Origin: Nereocystis luetkeana | Taxonomy: Eukaryota; Sar; Phaeophyceae; Laminariales; Laminariaceae | NCBI GenBank assembly: GCA_031213475.1 | Contig: JARUPZ010000036.1 | Location: forward strand, 248,001-312,000 | Direction of reading: 5' to 3' | Length of the DNA stretch: 64,000 nucleotides | Shown here: positions 24,001 to 33,000 of the stretch, in pieces | How the letters are laid out: every line of letters begins with the position of its first letter | How positions within the stretch are numbered: position 1 is the first letter of the stretch | The notes under the pieces: model-generated | Databases searched by the model: none | The model's input: only the letters and a program-made list of their open reading frames with translations | What the model was told of the DNA's origin: nothing | Made by a program: the position numbers and the translations under genes

Positions 24001-27000
24001 GTTTGCCTTTTATGTGTGAAAAGCGGGGAATTACCCCCTCCCCTCCGAATCCCGGGTACGTTGCAGGACACCTATTCATAGCAACGAACATATGTGCTGG
24101 CCCCGTCTGGATTCTTAGTAGATAATGGGTGTCTTCGACACTGAAAATTCGTAGGTCCCTGTAAAAATCCAACCTGCCTTGACCCTCTTAAAACCGCAGT
24201 CCCGTTTTGGGGAGAAACCAGTCAAAATCTAAGCAGTGTGTCCCCAAAACGGGACTGCGGTTCTAAAAGGGTTAAATAGTTACTCGTTTCCTTAGTTTCA
24301 TAGGCATCATGTACTGTTTTTCATACCAGTATACAGTATACCACTTTGGCCGGTAATTTAGTCACCGCTTCTAGTCTGGCGTGAACATGAAGCGAGGATT
24401 ATATTTCCGACGAGAGGGGTCAATTTTGTGTCCCCTGTTGGATGCGGTTTCCCTCCCACTAGTTGGCTTCGTTTTTCAAGGTATAGGAGGCTGTCTGTCT
24501 TGTGACTTGTGTCCGCGGGCTAGGTCTTCGCGATGACTTGATGTAAGAACAGCAACCAACTTCAACTGCTGTATGCCGTTCTGAAGGTTCTTCGAAAAGT
24601 GACGTTGATGGAGAAGGAAGCGAAGAGGTGCAGAGCGGAGCTGGGCGCTTGCTTGGAAAAGGCGTCGTGCGCCGACCGACTTGCGTTCGAGGCGGCGGAA
24701 ACCGCGAGTGCGATAGAAATGCTGACGTTAGAGAGGTCGGCTCAGGAGGTGAGTGGGCGAACGGTGCGTATGGTGATGGTGAGGATGTTGATGATGGCGA
24801 TGATAGGTTAACCCAATGATGATGATGATGATGATGATGATGACAATGATGATGTTGCTGTTGATGATTTAGATTATGGTGTTGGTGATATTTGTTTCAT
24901 GATGATGACTATATTGATGATGTTGATGATGATTTTGTGGACGATTCTAGTTTGAGGATGATTTGTGCTGGTGATCATGACAATGGCCGTGACGACAGTG
25001 ACGATAGTGGTGATGGTTATGATGGGGATGATTATGATGACTGTGACAAATGATGGAAAAGACCCACGTTGGAGCGATCGACCCAGGAGGTGGTGAGGTT
25101 GCGATGCATGCGTAAGGTGGTTGTGGTGGCATGATGTCCAGCACCCGGAGCCGCTCTTTGAGGATTCTGGCCTGCCGTGAAACCGCCGTAATCCAGAGTC
25201 CGTCTCTGCTTCACTACTGCCCTATTAGTGACTGTACTCTATATACAACTATTATTACGGCGGACCATAGTAAATAAGACCAAATATTGTTAGTAAAAAA
25301 AGCGAAATATGTAGGATTTTGTGTGTACCGCAGGTCCTATTTAATATGGTCCCCCGTAATAGTAGCATGTACCCAATATTCGTGTGCAGTTACTGAGTGT
25401 AGTCCCAAAGGTTCGAAAGCGCTTAATGATCCTCTTAGGGTTGGGGTTGGGGCAAATTTGACCATTAGAAGTGGCGATTGCAGTAGCTGCCGCCGTGTCA
25501 TTAGTGATTGGGGGATGACACGATACTTGGTACAAGTTGGTGTCCGAGTTACAATAAATGCAAGGAGTTATAGGGCATGGGCGCAACGTGATTCTACCGG
25601 TACTTTTAGTGGGTGGTCATGCTACGGTAGTATTATAGACGGTTCAATGGTTGATATCACCCAAGCCATGGTTGCTTTGGTCGTTATCTCCAAATAGTTA
25701 AGAGGGCCGACTCCGATATAAGATCGCACGTTGACCAGAGAACCGGAAACCGTTATTTTTTGGCGACCCACCGCACGTGGTGCTATCCTGAACGATGCTT
25801 CTATCATACGCCCGCTAATATAATCAAGGGTTGATGTTCACACCATACGAGCTAGAATCGGTGATTGCAGTAGATTGCCGGTCAAAGTGGTATCAGGTAC
25901 CATGGTACCAAGTATCTCCGTGCGACTGCAATAAATGGTGACATGATGACCAGCTGCCGGAGGCGTTCTTCTTAGTCTGAGCCCCATTCATAGCTTCTAT
26001 TTTACCCGTCAGAGTCCAGCGCTGAATTAAACTGGTGCTTCACCGTGACATCACCCACCGCCGGGGTTGTTACAAGTGTTAGAGTAGATACGTATATCGT
26101 GTACGTCGGACAGATCGTCCACAGATAGATGATCCAGATACTGACTTGCCGTTATGTGATGTTGTGCCGGATATATCTGTATAATATCTAACCCAGGAAA
26201 CATGTCCCCGGATCATGCAGATTATATTGCTCTTACCTGGCAACATGAGCTAGATCCTACAGATCATAGGTATATATGTCCTGAAAGATCTAGATCATCA
26301 ACTGTGGGAATGATCTGCAGATGATCTGTGTATGATCTATTCGTGATGTGAAGGATTTCATGTACCTGCCATATGCATTTACGACACTATCTCGCGGGGG
26401 AAAGGTAGCACCCACGTCACACGGCAGAACGTCAACATACGGAGAGGCATGCACAGTATTTGTAGTAGTCGCAGTACGACAAAGTGCTTTCGGTTGCTCT
26501 TGCCGAGGGTTTTCGGTCGGCATGCGGCACTGTGTGCTTGTGTGTTCGGGTCAAAACTTTCACCAAATCGCTTCACACGTCGTACATATCATCTACAGAT
26601 AGATCATCTACAGATAGATCATCTACAGATAGATCATCTACAGATAGATCATCTACAGATAGATCATCTACATATGGATCATCTAGATCATCTACATATG
26701 GATCATCTCGATCATCTGCGGAAGATCCTTTGTTGCCGTTAGGATCCGTTTTGCAGGATGTTCATACTCGTATTGCAGATCCAACCTACGAAGCCTGTGC
26801 TAAGTCGTGCAGATTAGACGACCCCACCCGCGAGCATGAGCTACAGTTGATAGATCATGCGCACCAGGAATCTAGCTATCTGCCCTAAAATATCTAGATC
26901 ATGAAGTGGGGATGGTATATCGGATCTATCTGATCTGTAGATGATCTGTAGATGATCTGTTGAACGTGTGTGTTGTATTCACGACCATGTGTGACTTCAA

Positions 27001-30000
27001 GGGGTTCAACTTGTCGATAGTTGTTTTTTGCACCAGCCGACAAGCTCGTGCGTGCCAAAAATCTCCGTGCGCGTGTTTCAAGTTCCCAGCCAATTGAAGT
27101 ACTCGTATCGAGAGATATATGAGTAGGAAAATGTGCTTCTTATAGGATGTTCTACTTCTTGTTGCGATACGTGTTCAGGGGGCGACTTCCACTTGTTGGT
27201 ACTCGTAAATGCTATTTTTTGTTATTCCAGTTTCCATCTATAATAGACCTTATGACCAGAGAGTTATTGTTTTTCCGATTTTCACGTATATATACATGAA
27301 TAGAGAGTTATTTGAGGTTATTCCGACTGTTTGCGTTGTGCCAACACCAGGAGTTCCTGAAGGCCGATGAGGCACTCTTGGAGAGGGAGAAACGACATTT
27401 GCGAGCAGAGGCACTTGCAGTGGAACAGCTGGTGGAAGGCTTCAAGGCGGCCGAAGGTGGGGTATCGGATTAACAAGGTTTGCTAGAGAGATCGGCGATT
27501 TTAAAGGTGATACTAGGTAGCTTTCGCTTTCACACCCACGAAACGCAAGCGTTTGCCACGGTAGCTCCCTGAAGACAGTGTTTCGGTCGATATTCTGCCC
27601 ATCTGTTGATTCACGTGACGCCTGCCGAAGAAAACGAAACTAAAGACGTAACAAGACAATTCGGTGCGTGGTTGACGCAGATTTTTTTCTTGTTTTCTGC
27701 TGAAAACGGAGTAGTTGAAACTATGTCACACCTCGAACAGATCATCTACACTACAGATCATGCAGATCATCTACAAATGTATAATGATCTACAGTAGATC
27801 GTTCAAGGCAGACCGATTACTGATCTGTGCCATCTGTATCATCTAGCCATCTAGCCGGGTGAGAGTCGTATCACCTGCATCATCTACGTAGGTTGGATCT
27901 GTACTATACGTGATTCCTGAGTTGGATCTGTGCTAAACGTAACCTGCACCACAGCATCTCACAACAGGTTAGGATCTAGATGATCTATCTGGAGATGATC
28001 TATCTGAAGACGATCTGTCAGGCGTGTTGCCTATTTTGCAGACCTCGGGGATACTAGATCGTTTCTCAACCTTCACCTCGGTCGAACTGCGTGTGTTGTG
28101 TTTAGTCATTACTAACTAAGACCTACAGTAAGATTAAGTGATTTGTGTACGACGGATTTAATTTTGAGGTGTGGCGTGTTCCCTCCGGATCGGGTCGTTG
28201 CTGGTGACGCAGAGCCCCTACCTACTACCTACTGCTGCCGTGGGTTGCGCCCTTTCCAGTCTACGCGTGCACAAGTAACCAGTGCGTACAATTACACGCA
28301 TTTACACACATATATTGTATTCGTAGATGTATCACTTAGGGTACAAGGTACACGAAAACAAAAAACGACACCCCACTGGTTTTTTAGTCCCAGACAGAGG
28401 GGGAGAGGGGGAAGGGGGGGTGTACTCATTATCATGCATGGCCGTGGTCGTATGATGACCATAGACCCTCGCACCCCTACAATGCCGGGACGGGGCACCT
28501 CGGGTTTTTACCGGCCAGGAAGACATTGTTTGCACCAAGCGCGAGGGGGGGGGCACTAAAATAAAAAATATAAAGAAGTGAAGAAAATAACATGTTTTAT
28601 GTTATTCAATTTCTGACAAAAAACCCTACCCGTTATGTTTGTTTTCCATTCCGACGTGTTGACTAGTGTGAGTCCGTCTTCCCTCTAGTCCTATAGCTAT
28701 ACTATGCCTAAACCTGCTGTAAGTTGTTTTAGTCCGATTGCCGCACGAAGGAGGCGTGTTCTTGAATACGGTCGTTTTGCGGCATGCCTTCCTGTGTACG
28801 TACCCCCATTTTGTGTGCCGATTATACTGTCTGTACTATTACGACCGAAAAAAAAACAGTATTAGTAGAAACTTTTGGTGTTATAAATCGTCTAGGAGGT
28901 AAAGAGCAGCATGCTCACTCAGCAGCTGTAGGGGTAGAACAGTACGAACTTCCAACCATTGTAACTCGGACACCAACCTTTGTATCACCCCCCAACCATT
29001 GCACACGCAGCGACCGTTGCTGTAGTGATAGTCACCTCTCTACCATCACGAAATTTCCGTTTGATCGCTCCTCAAAAGATTGTTGTCGACTCTTCCCCTT
29101 CAGAAGTGTACCACACGTGTATTGGGGATGATAAACCTCTCGGACAGTTGAGACAGACAGGTTTTGCAGCAGAAAAACGGTTCACCGTCTGTTCCCAACG
29201 GCTACCTACTCATTTCACTGTTTGCGTGATGCGCCGCACCCCCCCCCTGCAATCCTTCCCCCTGAAGCGCTCACGGTGTTTCCTGATCAATAGCTTGGGG
29301 AGAGTGGGCAGCGCAAAAGTATGTTGTTAGTTTACGGAGATGTTGAGGTTGTTACATGCTACCAGGCATCTCGCTATGATACACCAGGTACCAGGTTGTT
29401 GTTGTTGTTCTCACATTAACTCACAATACAATGCAGTCCGTGGTCGCAGGACAGGCTCCAATAACTCTGGAGTGGAAGAAACACCTCAAGTAAAACAGAG
29501 GCAAAAACAAAAAACAAGCATACGCACTCCACCACTGCGGACACCAGGCAAGCAAAAAGGAGACTACTATTGATAGCAGACAAAAACCTAAAAAAGAAGG
29601 TGAAGCGAAGCAAAAAAAAAAAAAAAAAAAACAGAAGCAGATAGCAAAACGCAAAAAAGGCAAAAAGGTATCAGGTACCAGGTGAACCTCTTGGGACACG
29701 AGAGGGTAAAGTTGACGATCCAAGGTGACGAGCATAGCAGCCAGCTCTGCGTTATCAGGGGATGACCCAAACTTGGTGTCCGAGTCCACGACGGGAGGGG
29801 TTGCACTGTACTGTACGGGTGCAAGATGGTCCTAACCCCATGATGTTATACCTGGTATGATATACTGCTGGCCGCTCTCGCTGCTATAGCAGTAGTATTG
29901 TACCAGGTATACGGTTTAATGGTTGATAGCACCAAAATTGTCATTGCTTCGGTCGCTACACTATAATCAGTATAATCAGTACCAGTAGCTGCTTTTTGTT

Positions 30001-33000
30001 TGCAATGCAAGAACGCTTGGAGTTGAAACAATGGGTATGATAGTGCAGCCGTACTCTCAGAGATGTTTTTTACTTCGTGGCGAGGGGTGGATTTCGGAGT
30101 TCAGTGACCATGCGAGGGAGAATTGGCGCTTCGAGCCCCGACGTATACTCGGTCTCACAGCTGATGATTTTAATTTTTATATTTATATCACTTTTGTTAT
30201 TAATAGTATTAATACTCACTAGAGTTCGTCTACAGTCTACAGTAGGACAAAAGTGAAGTCACCATTCCGGGTGACGACAAATGTCGACCAAAGGAATTTC
30301 CTCCTATAAAAATATCAGACTAACCAAAAATAACCAATCAGAAAAGGGCGGGCACGACGCGTCTTTCTCTCTACTGCTGTTGCTGCTATTGAATATCACA
30401 TTAACTCAGCGCCATAACCTACTCCGTGGTTACGTCACGAGACAGGCTCCAACACTTCCGGAGTGGAAGAATAAACCAAGTACATGTACAAGCAGCACCA
30501 GTAGATAGTCTACGTGTAATAGTGGGTTTTGCTACAGCAGTGTATCGCAAACAGTACAGCAGTGTATAACGAACAAGTGCGTGCACAGTTCGTCCGCAAA
30601 AGCGCCATGGTAGTTAATGGCGACACCGCTAGGCTGATGATGCCGCAGTCCGTGATACTCGCGACAACTTCGATTGCTCTCCCGCCACGCGCGTCCTACT
30701 TCACACTAAACCCTAATATCATAATACGGGGGCAAATGCCATATTCATTCCTGGTACGAGTACGTAGCACAGTGTTAATATTAATAGTAGTTGTCACAAC
30801 CATATATGATGACGTACTAACATTACGTGGGACCATAGTAAATAGGACCAAGTGTTGTTATTAATAGTAGAAATAGCGAAATATATACCTGTTAGGTTTT
30901 TGTGTGAACCGTAGATCTTATTTAATATGCCCCCCCGCAAATAGTTAAAACAGAGAGTGAATTGTGGGTTCTGATTCCTACGTGGTATGGCTTTATTATT
31001 ATTTCCAAAATATAGACACACGCACTCCTTGAATCCTGCAGCTTGAGATTTGTCTGCCCACATGTAATATACGGACTGTATTTCCTGCACGGGGCCATCT
31101 AAAACCCGTAGTTCGCGCGATCTAAGTATCACACACAGCTTGCAAAAGATGATGGTATGACCTTCGACCAAATCCTCGATCTCACAGATGTTTTTTTTTA
31201 ACTTGTATGTACCTGCTAAGTATTGTTACCAGTATGCATCACTATGTACTATTACGGGGGGCCATAGTTAACAGGACCTATGGTATGCATAAAAAGCTAT
31301 ATGTTTAACAATTTTTACTAACAATATTTGGTCCTGTTAACTATGGCCCCCCGTAATACTATTAATATGTATTACTCCCCCCCTCCCCGTGATAGAACCT
31401 GTGAGTAGTACGTTGGTATGTGAGGTTTTCTTCCGCTCCAGACACTGTGACGACGGAGCCTTTCTTGGGCGGTGAAATAAAGTGAGAAAAAAAAGAACAG
31501 AGCAACCAACGGCAACAGCAACAACAACAGCAACAAGAAGGATGGTGACAAACAAGTTCTAACGCAGACCCATGTTTTTTCTTCCGTCGTGCTAGCAGAG
31601 GCCGCCGATGCAGATGGCCTCTCCTTGCAGTCCGAGAAACGAGACACTCTGAAGAGCCACGTATTGCTCGAGGCGAGAAGGGCGAGGCTAACTTCAGAAC
31701 TTCAGGCAAGTGAGACCCGCTCGCGTAGCTGCTGAATTAACGTCAACGAGAGCATCGAATCGGTTCCGTCGCCGAGGTCTTTTTTCAAGCTCTTTCCGTG
31801 TCTGTCTTGTTTTTTGTGATCTGCCGAGCTTTTGGTTTGGGCAAGCAAGTTTTTTTTTTAATCCTCCGGCGGATGGACAGAATTATAGAAAAACCCCTTG
31901 AAAATCCGCAACCATTGTTACTGGACATATTAGACTACTTGGAAGTAGTGTGGGGCACGCTTTTTCACTACTATACATGGTGTAAGGGTTAAACTCATCA
32001 CACTTCCACATACTGCTGTACCTGGTATGATACAATAGATAAGCGTCGTGTGTTAATGTTCTTTGCGTATATACCAGGTACGTATAATGTTTCGGTTCTC
32101 GTCGGCCGCCGAAGTTTTAGTTGGCCGTTTCTGCGTTTATCCCGTTCTGTGCTTTGTTTTCTCGGACGCCTTGGAGCTGTTTACATCCTTCTCCAATGTT
32201 GTTCTCGTTTCTTCTGAGCAGCCGAACTATTCAGTCGGGCTGTCTGTGGCTGCGTCTGTATTTATTTCCTGTTGTGAGTCGTCGAGCATTTTGCGCGCTG
32301 TTTTTGCGCGTGTCTCGTTCGTCTGCAAGCCTTCGAATTTTTCGCCGGCTGCATTTGCTTGTGTCTCGCTTGCATTTGGGCCGCCGAGCCTTTCACACGC
32401 TCTTTCTGCGTCTTGTCTCGTCTCTCGGGAGCCGCGGAGTGTTGTGAAAACTAGTTTTCCTTGCGTCTCGCTTGCTTTTGAGCCGCCGAGCCTTTTGGCG
32501 AGCTGTTTCTGCGTCCACGTTGTTGTTGTTGTGTCGCCGATGTGCTTTCAAATCGTTTTTGGCTCTTTCTTGTGTTTGTTTTATTTTCGTCGAGCTTTTT
32601 TCGATGTGTTTGTGCGTCTCTGTCATTTCTTGTGAGCCGCCGAGATTTTTTTTTTTTTGCTATTTTTGCGTATTTCCAGTTTTCGTATTTGAGACGTCTG
32701 TTTCGCTTCTTAGGAGCCGCCGAGTCTCGTGAAACCTGATTCTACGTGTCCCTTCTCTTGTTGGTGGGCGATCGCCTGTCCTGGCGTTGGTACGCTCGTC
32801 AGGCGATCCCAATCAAGCGCCAGACATTGCGCAATGTCGGCGCACCAAGCTGTCGGTTTCGTCCTCAAGATCTAGTAGTAGTAGTAGGAGCAACCGTGAT
32901 TGATTGCAGGGCTGGGGGCTTATTAAACCAGTAAGAAAATGCCTGTAGGAGAGAGGATAACTTTAGTAATACGTACGGATCTAGACATGTAGAATACGAC

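Noticed and set aside
25066-25115. A constitutive extra UVRAG exon
   Set aside because: No phase-0 acceptor precedes it and the model without it sums exactly to a full reading frame.
32063-32635. 190-codon plus-strand open frame
   Set aside because: Lies within a ~52 bp minisatellite inside a UVRAG intron; Cys/Phe/Ser/Val-rich with no domain.
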